The notes: generated from the letters alone by a model not told the origin. Counted from the stretch's first letter, positions 12,113-27,200 are shown. The stretch is DNA of 64,000 bases from Leptidea sinapis (GCF_905404315.1 NC_066273.1:3782001-3846000); one strand, 5' to 3'. A program made the numbers and translations.

Positions 12113-12270
12113 GAGGCCAAATGGGGCTACAGGCGAACCATGGGCGCAATGTTCGCGTACCACAAGCAGGCTGACCGAATGCTGATGTCCCACAATTACC
12201 AGGTGCAGCAGTGCGCGCACGCCGGACACGCCAGGGCGCAGTCGAGGATGTCCCTCATACAGTGCATCAG
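12113..12270 (+). CDS. Rim2: Rim2 exon: variable linker after the first carrier repeat
   Basis: Starts EAKWGYRRTMGAMF and ends SLIQCIR, followed by donor GTGAGC; ends in phase 2 and joins the next exon as R-Y-I-V-K-N-E-G. The sequence is GC-rich and rich in His, Gln, Arg and Met, matching the poorly conserved loop between the first and second transmembrane segments. The acceptor (TATAATGCAG) has no pyrimidine tract, and a MITE ends 44 bp upstream. ATG at 12107 is in frame after an upstream TGA at 12092, so an alternative first exon is possible. Confidence 0.82.
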
Positions 12271-15200
12271 GTGAGCATTGCTGCGGCGGTGAGTACTATC
12301 TTATTATACACACACATACTCACGCCATGTTCCCGTCGGGGTTGGCAAAGATAATAGAGCGCCACTTGCTTCTATCCTTACAAACCTCACGCGTTCTACA
12401 TTCATTACTCTTTTCATACATGCTCGCCGGTTGCGGGTGCTTCAGACCTTTCCTTTTCTCAAAACGTCTCCAATTTTTGGTCGACGAATGTTCTACGGGA
12501 TCTACTGCGACCGACTTGCCTAAACACACTTGCCTTATATATTGGATAAGTCATCTTCAAGTCTTTCAGAACAAAGCGCGATCCTATTACCGCATTCGAA
12601 ATTATGTCAATCAGTCTTATCCCACACATACTACGCAGTGATCGCATCTTAACTGCGTTAATTCTGCTTTTATTCTTCTTCTGCCGTACCCAACTCTCCC
12701 TTCCGTATATTAACTTGGCGATAAGCACTCCATTATGGACAGCCATTCGCGCCTCTTTTGGCACAGGCTGGCCGTTCATAAAGGCATACAGCGCTTCATT
12801 CACACAGTTTCCCGCAGTCACTCTCCTTTCAATATCTCCTTCATATCTTTCGTCTCTTGTAAACATGCTACCCTTGTATGCTGTGTTATTATTAAATAAA
12901 ATAAGCCAATTTGTTATTTGTTAAATGATCTAACTCACTGCGAATAAATAAATTTAATTTGTACCAAAATTAGGCCTGATTTTACCATTGAAGTAGAACG
13001 TGATTACTAAACTTACGCCTGTAAATGAGTTTACAGATTCCATTCTGACTTCACCAACACAAACTAAACACATTTATAGTCTAAATGAAATAGAAACATT
13101 GACATTTAACACTTTTGATTTCGTTCATACTTATCGATGACAGTTTTGACAGATATTTGATATTATATTCTATTGTTTATGACATGTAAACTCTGTTTAC
13201 GCCAACACGCTCATAAGGTATTGGTGAAATTGCTTTGTTTTTAATCAATTTGAAGCCTGGCATTTGAACTCGTGTACATTTCTCGAATATCGCCTGATGA
13301 TTATTACATGTGTATTTATCGCTATAATAGTATCTTTATAGAATTAGAATTAAGAGCACGCTCTATCAATCAGTACATTGAATTCATCTTAATCTACGAA
13401 AGGCTTTTAGGACAATGTAGTATGAGATTGTTGATAACAAATAAAGTAATGTATAGTTTTAAGCTGGCAACTGAACCGTATCTCGTGTGACACTAATTCA
13501 TTATAAAACGAAAATAAATACGGCATTTGTACATAATATACTGCATACTCTCTTCTATAGATAATGAAGAAGTGCGTTACTTAATTATAGCTTTGTTGTC
13601 TCTATGGACAAATACTATGTAATTAAAGCCTATTGTATTAAAAGTGTAGCTATCGTTCGTAACATTTTGAATAAAAATTTACAAACATTTATTAATGCCA
13701 TCATTTGTGGCCAAAAATGTCGTCTTATATTTTTGGCACAAATAAAAATTGTATATTATATAATCTGAGAGGGATATCACTTAAAATTAAGTTGGATGTG
13801 TACTTATGTATGCACGCAAGAAGTTATACTTCTTTGACCTAGCGAATCAAAAATCATTAAAATGATTTATTCCTCGTGCTCTTCTACGTTTTTAGAAAGA
13901 ACAATTTTGTACAAAACTTGCAAAGACGGCTTTGACAGTTAATATTTTAATAATGATTACGGCTGTATGGGCTTGAACCCTTTGCCTGTCCTAATAATGG
14001 ACGAAAAAACTAATAAAAAAATAACGAATGATGCAAACGTCACAAAATTTTAGGAACTAAGTTCACCCTGTTACTTTTGACAAGTTGTTTAGATTTGAAA
14101 GACCGACAAACTCAAGACAATTTCAATTATTGGGGTCGAGCAGACTGTCAACTTTAACGAAGATCGCTTAGTCCCAACCAGAGAATTAAAAAAGTATACC
14201 ATGATCTATGAACGATACGCTTTCGGACGGTTAGTTACCGTAACGGTTATATTACTTGTGTTCCGGAGGGGCTTATTCGAAACCTGAATAGTTAATTAAT
14301 TTCGGCACAAATTAAATATAATAAAAATTTTGCGTGACGGTAAAATAGGATAAGAACGGACTGACAAACACTGAAAGGCCCTGCTATGCTGATAATGATG
14401 CAATAGATCCATTTTATTGAGCTACGTATAACAATTGTAATTTGGTCTGGGAGTTTCGAAACAATGTTTCTCCCTATGCCCCTTTACGAACTGATGTAGC
14501 TTCATAAAGTTTACTAAGTGTCGTTGCAATATGTTATGTTATTGACATATCTATTCTATTTAAATCTTTTTGTATAGAAAGCGAAATGAAGACTTAAATT
14601 CATACTATTTCGAATGAATTAAGAAATGCAATGTTGTGATCATCCGTAATAACCATCAGTGTAGATATTTATGTCTGAATATCATTTACCCGTATCTTGA
14701 AATTGTTCGTGCAGTCCAGTGAATTGATTTCCTAATTTTACAGAAACAGTTAAAATTTAACTGTTCAACGAACTACAGGCGTTCATAAGGACTATGCGAT
14801 GATACCTCCCATGTTCCCACGTTTTTCAAATATAGGGTATGTTCCGATATGCATTGCACAGTACTATCACTGTAGAAAAATTCGTTCCGTTGTGGACTGC
14901 CAGTATACTGCCGCAGTACCCTAGGGAAATATATGACGTCATAAATCGCCGCCATATTCTACTGTGAGCACTGGCGATTTCGAGGTAAGGTACTCGCAGT
15001 ACTTAGATCACGTGATCAGTAAAATTCAGTTGTTTGGCGCCACTGTGTCGGACGTGCGGGGAACACTTCTCTTAGCCGCATGGCACCTTGTACGACGGAC
15101 GAATGTTTAATATACAGTTTATCAGTACATGCTTTTTTCTTATCTAGCCCTTTAAATTGTGACAAGTTGGTTATTAATTACTATGTACAAGGCATTGAAG

Positions 15201-18200
15201 AGCCCAAAAAGTAGTTTTTTTTAACTACTCTTTATTTCTTTTTCCAATTTGTTGTCTCAGGTAAACTCTGCCGTCAATCCAGTCCTACATGATTGTGATA
15301 GTTTATCTTAGAATTGCGCAAGTTGTTATCAAACAAGCGCAGTGTTGTGTTGTCATTTTGCGTGGATGTGGGCCGCCGCTGCGCCGGTCGGCTAAATATA
15401 GACAAACTTGTATCGTTGGCGCACAAACGACGGCCATCTTTGCTTGTTATTCGTTTTAACGCTGTTTTAACTGCTGCTTATGTTATATTCGTGTTATGAA
15501 TTTGCTCAGTTTTTTCATCCGTCGTTTTCTTTTTTGATTCGTTGTCATAACTACTATGGTCTGTACCTGGTACATTTTACTCTTTTGTATTTGCACTAAA
15601 GTAGTCATTTTGACAAGCAAGAATTACGCAATGCCAACTAGGTAACTACTTTAATAAACACAAACTAAATGTATTCCAATGGAATAACTTTTTCTGTGTT
15701 ATTAATAAACGCGAAGTAAAGTTATTCCAAATTTAAAACTTTTTGTCTTTATCTTACCTTTGTCACTACTGAATATGACAGTGCGAAATAATTTTAAACT
15801 TGAAGTAACTTTACACTACGTTTATTAATAACACGGTTTCGGGTTTAGTTTCAATCTACTATATACAAACGCCATTCAGAACATTTTTTTTATGGAAAAG
15901 GGGGACAAATGAGCGTACAGGTCACCTGATGTTAAGGCGAAGAGTAAGCAGAAAACACGCTAACATGGTATTTTTAGACAAGTTTTGTGGTGAAAGTATA
16001 GCATTTCGAGCTATGAACACTATTTAATCCTGTTACACACATCCTTTAGTCTTATTTGTAGGTTGCTAATGCTTGCTGTTGGTTATACTTAACACTGCCG
16101 AGCCTTTTTGGACTACCACATTTCTTTTAAGTTAAACAAGTTTTTTGGCATGGCGTGACGCATTTTTTCGGTACTTCTCTCAGAAAAGTTATGCTTATAG
16201 CTTGTACTTTTTGTGTAGGTTCATTTATTCAGATTAGTAGTGAATAACGAGGATTGTAAACATATAATCTGTTTTCCACGCAAGAATTTTGAAAATATTG
16301 GCTTTGTTACATAGATGGCGGGCCGGCAGCCGTGAACTCATATCGCTCAAAGTCGCTGGCATTTAGTGTCGCCTTAAGTAATCACTGCCGCCCACATTCT
16401 CTTGCAACGCCAGAGGAATCACAGAAGCGTTGCCGGTCTTTAATCTTGCCTTTAGACGTTGAGCATCCATCATATTTTTATTTATAAAGATGACCAACTT
16501 TCCAGTCACCTGACGTATGTGATAACCGCCATCCTCGCAACTAATGAGGTCTTTGAAAAGCATTGTAAAAAACGAAGAATCTGACTATGATGTTGGAAGT
16601 CCCTGACGTGTGACGTGGAGCATTTAAACCTCTTCAAACCTATAAGTATAGTATGAGCTCAAGGGGCCATTTTGCCCGTTATTTTTATAGTATCAGTGTC
16701 GTGCAAATATTTCGTGGTGAATAAGTCGAAAATATGTAAGTGCTACGGAACAAAACGCCAGCTTTCTCCTCATAATATTTCATCAGTTCTATTTACATCC
16801 AGTCAATAATTTTGATTTGCAAACAACAAATTTCAACATACGATGCTTAGTAAATGTATTATAAGTAGGCATTCTGGCGCAGAGCCATCGCGTGCTTGAG
16901 CGGAGCTCTCATTCTGTTGTGAGCGTGATTCAAAATTGATTATTAGGTTAATCTTTTCCTAATGTATATAGATGATGATTTTTTTTTTATGGCAATATGG
17001 GACAAGACGAGCACGACGTTCAGCTGATGGTAATTGATACGCGTTGCCTATTACAATGCAGTGCCGCCTAGGATTCTTGAAAAATCCAAAAATTCTGAGT
17101 GGGCACTACAATTGCGCCCGTCTCCTTGATACATAAGATGTTAAGTCTCGTTTGCCCAGTAATTTCATTAGCTACGGCGCCCCTCAGTCCGAAATACAAT
17201 AATCTTTATACAATACTGCTTCACGGCAGAAATAGCCGCCGTTGGGGTACCCATAATCTAGCCGGCATCATGTGCAAAGGAGCCTCTAACTGGTAAAAAA
17301 AATTATGATCGTATTTTTTACTTTAAACCTTATATAGCTTTATTCAAAGTGCAGTTTCGTTATCAAAAATTTGTTTACCGTATTAGCTTATAATATTATG
17401 GGTTCTTACGAGTCCATTCCTCGTTATTTTTTTTCTACAACAAAATGATTTTCGTATCTGTCCGTTATTTTGTTTGGACTTCACGGTTTTTAACAAGACT
17501 GAAGACATTATTTCGTAAGACGGGTTCTGGCATTATAAAAACCGATCAATTTTAGTTAAGTAATCCGGAAAACAAAATTAAAAACTGTAGGACGCGTATG
17601 CCGACTTGTAAAACGTCACTTTTGACATCTATATTACTCTCCTTATGATATACTCTTACTATAACGCCGCGTTGTTGTCGAATAGCCCTTTTCTCTCAAC
17701 ACTAATTTTGCTATGAGGTGTCTTCTTGTCTAGGCAATTATTCCGGATGATATTTAACCTATAGAGGTACCTGCACCTCGTAACCCTGCTGTAATGTTCC
17801 TCGTTTGCTCACGAGTGAAATAACTAATCTTTACTATGTAGCACTGTACCCGGGGACGTCCGCTCCCAACCGATAGTCGATTGAAACTGGCCTTTCGCTG
17901 TACTAACTATTGTGCATTCCTTAAATAGTACTCAACGTCACACGTCTTGACATCGACAGATTAATTGTTTACACATTGTTCAGACTAGATGTCAATACAC
18001 TACACCTGCTATCTCTGAAAGTATAGTATAAGTATAGTAAAGAGTCAAATCAAATAAAAATATTGTATTTCGTAGGTAAATTGCATTACACTTGAAATAT
18101 GTCATTTTTTGATACAGCTCGTTCGGAAGGCAGATTTCCTTAGAGAAGAGCGAGCAAGAAATTCTAAGGTTGCTCTTTTCAAAACAGAATGGTATTCCAG

Positions 18201-21200
18201 GTTCTTATTTTCAATTTTATTTACAAATCATTTCAATTACAATATATGCAAAGTGGTGCAACAAAATACACAAACGTCAATTACTAAATGCCTTACACGA
18301 GTAGGTCAAAAAAATGTAAATTAATGAGTAAAAACAGCCGGTTTCTGAATTGAGTATACTTTGAGCATGCCAAATTATGATAATTCTTAAATCGTTCTCA
18401 ATCTATACTTAAGTATGTATTAACTCATATTTTCCGCTTTTCAATACTTTTGACAGTTGCCAAACAACGTTATAGTTATTGAGTACCTACATTCTTACTT
18501 AAAGTACAATACAGTACATAGGCTGCACTAAAAGTATCGGGAATGGAATATTTCCACTGTTCCTGTCATATTAAAATCTTTTTAATCGAAAACTTCTTCT
18601 TTTTAAAAATCGAATACCATTTATTTATTTAAAAAAAGATTCTCGGTCTTGTCACAAGGTCTTGTCAAACTTGTTTAGTCGTTGAGAAAATGGAATTGAC
18701 TCGAGAAAATTCTAGAGCGATGATTTATTATGACTTTCGAAGTGGTTTAACACAAAAACAGTGTGTTGACCGGATGATTTCTGCATTTGGTGATGAAGCC
18801 CCATCCAAAACCACAATTTATTGCTGGTTTGCTGAATTTCAACGTGGACGTGTCAAGCTCCGTGATGATCCCTGTCAAGGTCGTCCAAAAACTGCAGTCA
18901 CCAAAGAAAACGTTGATGCTGTGCGTAAGCTGATTGAAGAAGATCGACATGTGACATACCGCGAAATTCAGCCAACTTTAGACATTGGCATGAGTCAAAT
19001 ACAAATAATCTTGAATGAACAATTAGGTGTAAAAAAGTTGTTTTCCCGATGGATACCGCATTTGCTCTGTGAAGAGCAAAAAGCGGCTCGCGTTACTTGG
19101 TGCGTCAGAACTCTCGAAAGATTCCACGCAGGATCCTCAAATGCTGTATACGAGTAGATGCATCAATCGACACTACCTTAAATAAAATAAAGGAAATATG
19201 CGAGTAATAGATAAAGTAAGATAGTGTCTACCAATTATAATTAATATTGTAATAACTACTATAAATTGTACTAATGAACAGATGGCAAGCGACTCTCATA
19301 AATGTAAAGAGAAAGAAAATAAAGAATAAACATACAAGTTTATCCACTTCATTCTTCATTGTTGCTGAATGCTACTCGGTCAATGGCATTAAAGAAAAAC
19401 GTTACATAACATAGTAGGACAACGTGTTATCACTATTTATGTCGCGTTGTATGTACACTTGTTTTTTTTTTAGATGAGAACATATTTTTCATTAGTTATA
19501 CAATGCGCAATTATTTTTTATGAAAATCAGGGACGAGACGAGCAGGACGCTCAGTTGATAGTAACTGATACGCCTTGCCCGTTACAATGCAGTGCAATTC
19601 TTGAGAAACCCAAAAATTCTGAGCGGCACAGTCTCATTTGCCGAGTAATTTCACTAGCTACGGCGCTCTTCAGACCGAAGCATAGCAACATGTTACACAT
19701 TACTGCTTCACGGCAGAAATAGGAAATAATGTGTAAGCATTGTGAGCGCAATTGTAGTGCCGCTCAGAATTTTTGGTGTTTTCAAGAATCCTAAGCGGCA
19801 TTGCATTGTAATGGGCAGGGAGTATCAATAACCATCAGCTGAACGTCCTGCTCGTCTCGTCCCTTATTGTCATAAAAAAAAATACAAGACGAAAAATCAC
19901 GGCTAGGTATTGGTGTGTATTAAGCAGATAGATCTTGAAAATAATACTGCCAAAAGCAGACGAGAGCGTCAAGTTTTCCGGAATAAGTACGTTAGGTGCG
20001 GACTTGATAATTATTGTTTATTATCATTTACATTGTTGAATCAGCTCACTTGTAGATTTATCTGACTCCAGCGGACTGTTATCACACTTGCGCTAATATG
20101 CAATATACAAGCTAATATACGCATAGACGGAGCCAACGAAAATTATTGCACAGAGGTGTAAAATATGTTGTTATTTTTTTGAGCGGCAATAAAAGGCATT
20201 TATTTTCTCAAAATTGATTCCTTTAGAATTATTTTTGATGTCATTTCTATTATACTAGATACTAGTACCGCTTCGGAAACAAATGGCGCTCTGAGAGAGA
20301 AGAGGCGGCGCAAGATACTCTCCCAGCATTCTTTTTTTGCGTTCTTTTTAAAGTTTTGACCCATCACAAACGCATACCCACTATGGTTGAGTTGTAACAT
20401 ATTCTCATCACCGAGCGTTCGTGCTTTGGTCGCCCATCGTATTCTGGGGAGTGCAATTGAGTGCAACGTGAACACCTCACGAGAAACCCAGCTTTTTGCT
20501 GGCTTCTGTGGTGGTGCATGTAAGCGTAGGTGGCGGTATGTATGTACAATACCGAATTAAATATAGTTTAATATAAGGTGGTTCGCATATTGAAGAAGAT
20601 AAAAAATTAATGAGTGATATAATCCATGCACGCATTTTTAATTCAACTAGATCTGGTATCAGGATTGTGGCTAATCTGGAATATCTGGGAGAAAGATGAT
20701 GACGATGTTGATATAATTCAGTCATGCATTTTTACGACAGACATAGATCCAAGTAGATAACGCAAATCCCTCCTCTGTCTGTATGAAAACCAATCGTGCC
20801 CATTTTTTGTACCTACTGTGACGTCGTTAAAAATGCCAGTGCATCGAGCCTAACGTTTAGCCACTCACCTCATTATTAGTTGACGTTTTCAGTACGTCGG
20901 TATAATAGTCGGTATTGCTTATTACAAAAATCAGCAATGTATTTTTATTATTATAAATCATAATAAAAATAAAATAAAAGCGGCAAAGGAAGAGCATTGC
21001 TCCTCTTTTTGTCCCCATTTTGACACGCGAAGTACATACACTCGCGGCATCTATCTGGATCAATGTCTGTGTTTTTTACTTAAAGTAAAACTGGCTATCT
21101 TATAGATTAAAAGGTGATTTTCTATTCAAAAACTCTTAATGATTAATGATCATAAATAATACTTTTGTGTATGTTATAGAAGAGCTCATGTGAGTCACTT

Positions 21201-24200
21201 TTTGATGTGATCATAAACGAAATCTTATTCTTTCTGAGATCGGGGTTCACATGTAACGAACGACGGCGAATTAAAAAGGAAGCACGTGTAGAAAGGGGAG
21301 GAAAAGTGACGGAGGACGTTCCGATGGCTTTCGTTTCGCTCTCATTCTTTGCATGTGGACAAGGCGTTAGGAGACGCTCCGTCTATCGTCTCAGCCCCTG
21401 ATAAAAGATAGTTCGTGAGTCGCGGTGATAAGTGGGCACGCAAGGCATGCGTGGAGACCGCGCGGTGTTCGCGTATCACTATGTTGTCGGACGTCAAATT
21501 ATATCTTAGCAGATATTAGCATCGTGACTTGCGGCGGCTAATCTGTTTACTTTTCCACAAAAAACGATCAATATTTTGAAGCTCGGGGCGATAATTGATC
21601 TGATTTCATACCGGTACGCCAATTTTGTTACTGAGCTTCCTTTGTGTACTGTGTAGCATGGGGCATAGATGGTGGTGTCCACTTAACATCAGATGAACCA
21701 CAAGCTGTGGTTAACGTTTACGTTTAACCAAAAATATGTTTAACGCTAACTGTTTTTTTTGTTAAATGACAACTCCGTTATTCGTGTTCGCCAAGGATAC
21801 CTACTAGGTACGCGTACCATGTGTAACACAGTGCTTTCTCAACAATGTAACGGCTCTTTCGATGTATGTGACAAGGACTCGGTATATTTGGTTAAAAGTT
21901 AACTGGTATTTTTTGTAAAATGACTAAAAAACTACGTTATTCGTGCTCGCCAAGGATTCCACCTTCGCACGACACGCCACAAATTAGGATATCATGCCCA
22001 CCATCTGGATGTGGGGCGGTCCTCCACAGTGCGGTTTTCAAGGAGGTTTCTTCCACGTACTACAAAGCTGTGGAATGAGCTTCCTTGTGCGTTGTTTCCG
22101 GAACGATATGCCATGGGTACCTTAAAAAAAAGCGCGTACACTTTCCTTAAAGGCCAGCAACGCTCCTGTCATTCTACTGGTGTTGCATGAGAATGTGGGC
22201 GGCGATGATCACTTAACATCAGGAGACCCTTACGCTCGTTTTATTTATAATGTCAAGGTTCTTTCGATGTATGTGACTAGGATTTTTGACAGTAGATTTG
22301 GTTAAACGTAAATTGCTGTTTTTTGTCCATAAAATCTGGAAATAAGTAGTTTGCATAAAGAATCCAGTTTCGAAGGGGAACGATAGTGCGGGGTCAGATG
22401 TGCCAATGTTATCACATAAAAGTCGACACTATTTACGTCATGAGTTTGTTTACACAGCGCCATTGATAAAGTTGTTAAAATATCTTAATTGGAAGGTGAC
22501 AGTCATTGTTTTAATTTGCACAGGTTCAAGGAGAATATCGCGTTTATTTTTAGATATTTTTAATTTGATTGGCTGACCCGTTAGATAGATTGGTTTGACT
22601 GAGTTCGTATCGACCATAGCTTTTCTGTTCGAGTATTCTTTTTATTGAAGAGACTGAAACTGAACCGATGTTAAGTGACCAAAGGAATCACAAGAGCATT
22701 GTCGGCCTTTAACGAAGGTACGCAATTTTTAAGGGTACCAATGTTTACCCTTCCCACTCTAGTTGTAAAAACCAGACTCTCGTCCATCTGCCTCTGTAGA
22801 ATCTTAGAAAAGATGATCACGACCTCGAAAAACTGATGGTTACTGGGAAGGTACGCCCCAGAGGTCGCAGCCCTATAAGATGGTATGACCAAATCTGCAC
22901 CTCTCCGGACTTCACTGCACGTAGCCAAAGACACACAGATGGCGAAATATCGTCAAAAAATTGAATCCTCTGAGAGAAATACGACGCGAGGAGGACGTTT
23001 ACCCGATTCTTATTCGAACTCATTCCACGCACGTTTATGCACAAATTTAAAACAGTAGGTACTATGGAGGAACGCCACATATCCAGATGCTGAGAATGAT
23101 AGCCGAGATTGTGGCGTGTCTTGTAAAGTTTCAATTCGGCGGCAAGAATCAAGGTAAATAGCTCTCATTCAGGAACACTCCCCTTGATAAACTCGATATA
23201 GAAGACGCACTATGAAGCAACGGTTCTACACAACGCCAAGTGATCGAGTCGTTCACAAAATATTGGATTCCGAACGATTTGACCAGAATCTTTAAAAAAA
23301 AATCTGATAAGACTTTACATAATTGAATAAAAATTTGTTGTTTACGAATAATACATAAAAACGTTTTTTTAACATGTATGTGTGACAAATAACATTTCAA
23401 TCACCAATTGAAGGTAACGTAAAATTTAGTTTTTTCCCGTCGTATAAGGCATAATAACAGGCAAGTCAGTACAATTCATTTGACATAATCTGTTTGGTAA
23501 ATAAACTAAATAAAGTTGTGCACTTAATTAAAAAAAAAATAAGTATCCATTGAATGAAACAGATGAGTAAAGGTCGTTTCGACACGTATCTTAGACAATA
23601 ATATTCTATTTGCCTAAGACTTTTAATTGCATTCGATCTGATCGTAGAATGTATTTTAGGTTAACTTCCTGGAGCACTTAGTTCACATTCGCTACATGAA
23701 CAAACTACATCAACTACTTACTACTCGAAGTCGGACTGCCTTTGAGTGTTAGGGTTGCGCTGTGTAAGGCGACACTAAATGCTAGCGACCTTGAGCGATA
23801 CGAGTTCAAGGCTGCCGGCTTGCCATCTATGTAACAAAGCCAATATTTTCAAAATTCTTGCGTGGAAAACAGTTTATATGTTTACAATCCTCGTTATTCA
23901 CTACTAATTTGAATAAATTTACCTACACAAAAAGTAGAGTAGTACTAAAAAAATGCGTCCTGCCATGCCAAAAAACTTGTTTAACTGCAAAGAAAAGTGG
24001 TAGTTCAAAAAGGCATCAGTTCAGTGTTAACTATAACCAACAGCAAGCATTAGCAACCTACAAACAAGACTTCAGGATATGTGTAACAGGATTAAGTAAT
24101 GTTGATTGCTCGAAATGCTATATTTTCACCACAAAACTTGTCTAAAAACACCATGTTTGCGTGTTTTCTGCTTACTCTTCGCCTTAACAGTGGCCGGCCG

Positions 24201-27200
24201 GTGTCAAATCAACTACACTCGAATCCTGAAATATGGCAGTTAAATAAAATAGAAACCTCATATACGCACTGCGTGGTCGTTTCCATCGGCGTCGGTCTGT
24301 TTCAGATTAATACGAAACGCTGAAAAAATTGATGTCCAATCTTCTGACTCGGAACTTGAGGGAACTAAGAACTTGTTATCAAACAACATTATAGATACGA
24401 TAAACAGAGAAAGAATTGTATGGACGTTGAGACTGTTGCCGATAACCTAGATTCATAATAGGTTTGCTTATCTTAGGAATGTATTCCGTTACATTGTATT
24501 GAGTGGATTGTATTATTATGTAACTAATATTGATGATAATAGGTAGGTATATACATAGTTTATTCTTAGTTTATTAATAATAATTTAAACAACATGCTAG
24601 ATACACCCAAGATCATGAGCAAAATAATATTAAACATACCGAGATTAGGGGCAAGAAGCAAACACAAACTTTTCTATCTACCCACCGTAAGAACTAACGT
24701 TGGCAGCAACGCGCCCACTATATCGTGTCTGTCATTCATTAAATAATATTTTGAAGACATCGGGGGCTAATCCATTTTGCCATAGCCTCATAGTATTAAA
24801 ACGTAAAGTATTGCAACTATAGTATAACGATTCTTTAATTACTTATTATCCAATTTTTTCTTAATATACTGTTACTGCCTTATTCATAATAAAACGCTTT
24901 TCGAAGGTATTAAGCTACATTAGTTAAAACGTGTTTTAAGCCTATCGAACGTTCGATAAAATTCCTTATTCATATTCGTTAGATAAATCTCCCATAACTA
25001 ATACGTCTCTCTACTTCAAAACTCAAAGTTTTGAAGTCAATCTATGACGGATATCCAACAACTTTGAGCAGGAAGCTATTTATCATTAAGCTATTATGTC
25101 GGCCATATTTTTTTGCGTTCGAGTGCTTAACATAGGTTTATAGAAGGGTCCTAGCTACTATAAGTCATCTCAGCTTTATAGAAGAGATAATGAGCGTTTT
25201 GGCTATAATATGCGATTATGAATACCATTTTTTAACAAGTGTATATTAGCGATGTTTTAAATCTCCGCTAAGTCATTATGAATAAGACAGTTAGTCTTTG
25301 TGTTATATATAAGTGCCCAATAGAAATGATTCTCGTTTAAGTTGTACCTGTAGTTGACTCTTACACTGGTACTATTTTCGTGCAATATTTAAGTTTAAGA
25401 GTGTATTGTGTATTGGAGCACCTTTAAATAAATAAATAAATAATATTTAAATTATTTTTCCCCTTTCAAAACATCCTACATCATACTTATGTAGGAATCC
25501 TACCGGTGACGGGTAGACAAAGGGGGGCGAGGTAATCGCGATTGATGAATAAGATTGTGAATTTAACAACAGAATTTGTCAATGATTTGCTATTTTCGTG
25601 GGATAGTGTTTTGACATTTTTCTTTTCTCATAAGTTCAGTAATGGTAAATGATAAACAGTTTTTATGGTACGTAGGTATAAAATTATGTATTAGTATGTG
25701 GAGCGCCCTTACAGTGACAATATGATTTAAGTGGCAATGTATCTACTAATCGACTTATAACAAACAGTGGAAGCTCCTTTGCACACGATGCCGGCTAGAT
25801 TATGGGTACCACATCGGCGCCTATTTCTGCCGTGCAGCAGTAATGTGTAAGCATTACTGTGTTTCAGTCTGAAGGGCGCCGTAGCTAGTGAAATTACTGG
25901 GCAAATGAGACTTAACATCTTATGACTCAAGGTGTAGTGCCGTTCGGAATTTTCGGGGTTTTTCAATAATCCTGAGCGGCACTGCATTGTAATGGGCATA
26001 GCGTATCAATTACCATGAGCTGAACGTTCTGCTTGTCTGGTCCCTTATTTTCATAAAAAAAAACAACAATAACAAGTGCACCAGTAGATAATTATGAAAT
26101 ATCTAAGTACGACAGAGTCAGCAGCAGTATACAATAATATTATTAATATTTCATATAAATAAAGTTTATTAATCTTTATTATTAATAAATAAAATAAAAA
26201 AATATCCGACTGAGCCTTGCCTGCTTTATTGGTTAAATAAATAAATACAAATAAAAAATAAAAATTGCTCGGATTTTTTAGAATGTACAATACTTCAACA
26301 ATAAAAAAACTAATAGAACATCTGGATTCGAACCGGGGTCTTCTGTTTCCGGATCACCCAATGTCCCCATAGTCTTGTATATACTGGTGAAATTTACCTT
26401 TGTATTTTAATGTTATTGTAGCTGTTTCTCATTAAAACACGGATAAAACTACATTTTTTAAAATTGAAACCAAGCTAGATCGATTTCTTACCCCCGAAAC
26501 TATCTGTATACATTTCATTAAATTCATTGGAGCCGTTTCCAAGATTCATATTATATATTTACAAGAATTGCTCGTTTAAGTTTTAGTTAAGTTTATATAA
26601 GATTAAAACAGCCTTTAAAACTAACTCAAAAGTGCGTTATTAAATAACTTTAGCTTGGCGAAGTAAGTTTATGATCTAGCCAAGACTCAGTCTATTCTCT
26701 TCCATATCACTCTGTCTTTCCTTCTATCACTTTTGGTCTTCCCTTCTCCAATAATGCCCTACAGGTCTTTACCATCGCGTAATTAAATTCTTGGTAAGGT
26801 AGGTAATAGTCCGGTCAAAATAGACATTCAGCGTTACATAAATTCCCTAAAGAAGCTGAAAAATAACACGAACGTTAAGGGATACAATATAATAAAATTG
26901 TGAAATGTCCTCATCGATCCCAGGTGTGCTAAAAATTTTATTCACAGTTGAAGTTCGCAAAAGTAGGTTTTATTGGATTATTTTGCGAAACAATTAGTTT
27001 TATGATAAAAAAAAGATCCGTTTTTCTTTTTTTCTTTTTTCGAGAGGAGGAAAAAACATTTACGTATTGAAGACCCGATAGCGGGGCCCATATGTTGGGC
27101 TCAGGTGTAAAAACCTCCTCTGTGCTGATAGCCCTAAATAAAGGCTTTTACAGCGAAGCCGGGCGGGGGCCTTGGAGGCCGAAAAAGTAGCTCACAGGCG

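Noticed and set aside
25727..25999. Open frames repeated at many loci (MPITMQC..., CGTHNLAG...)
   Set aside because: These are antisense readings of the SINE-like family B, present in several copies with shifting frames.
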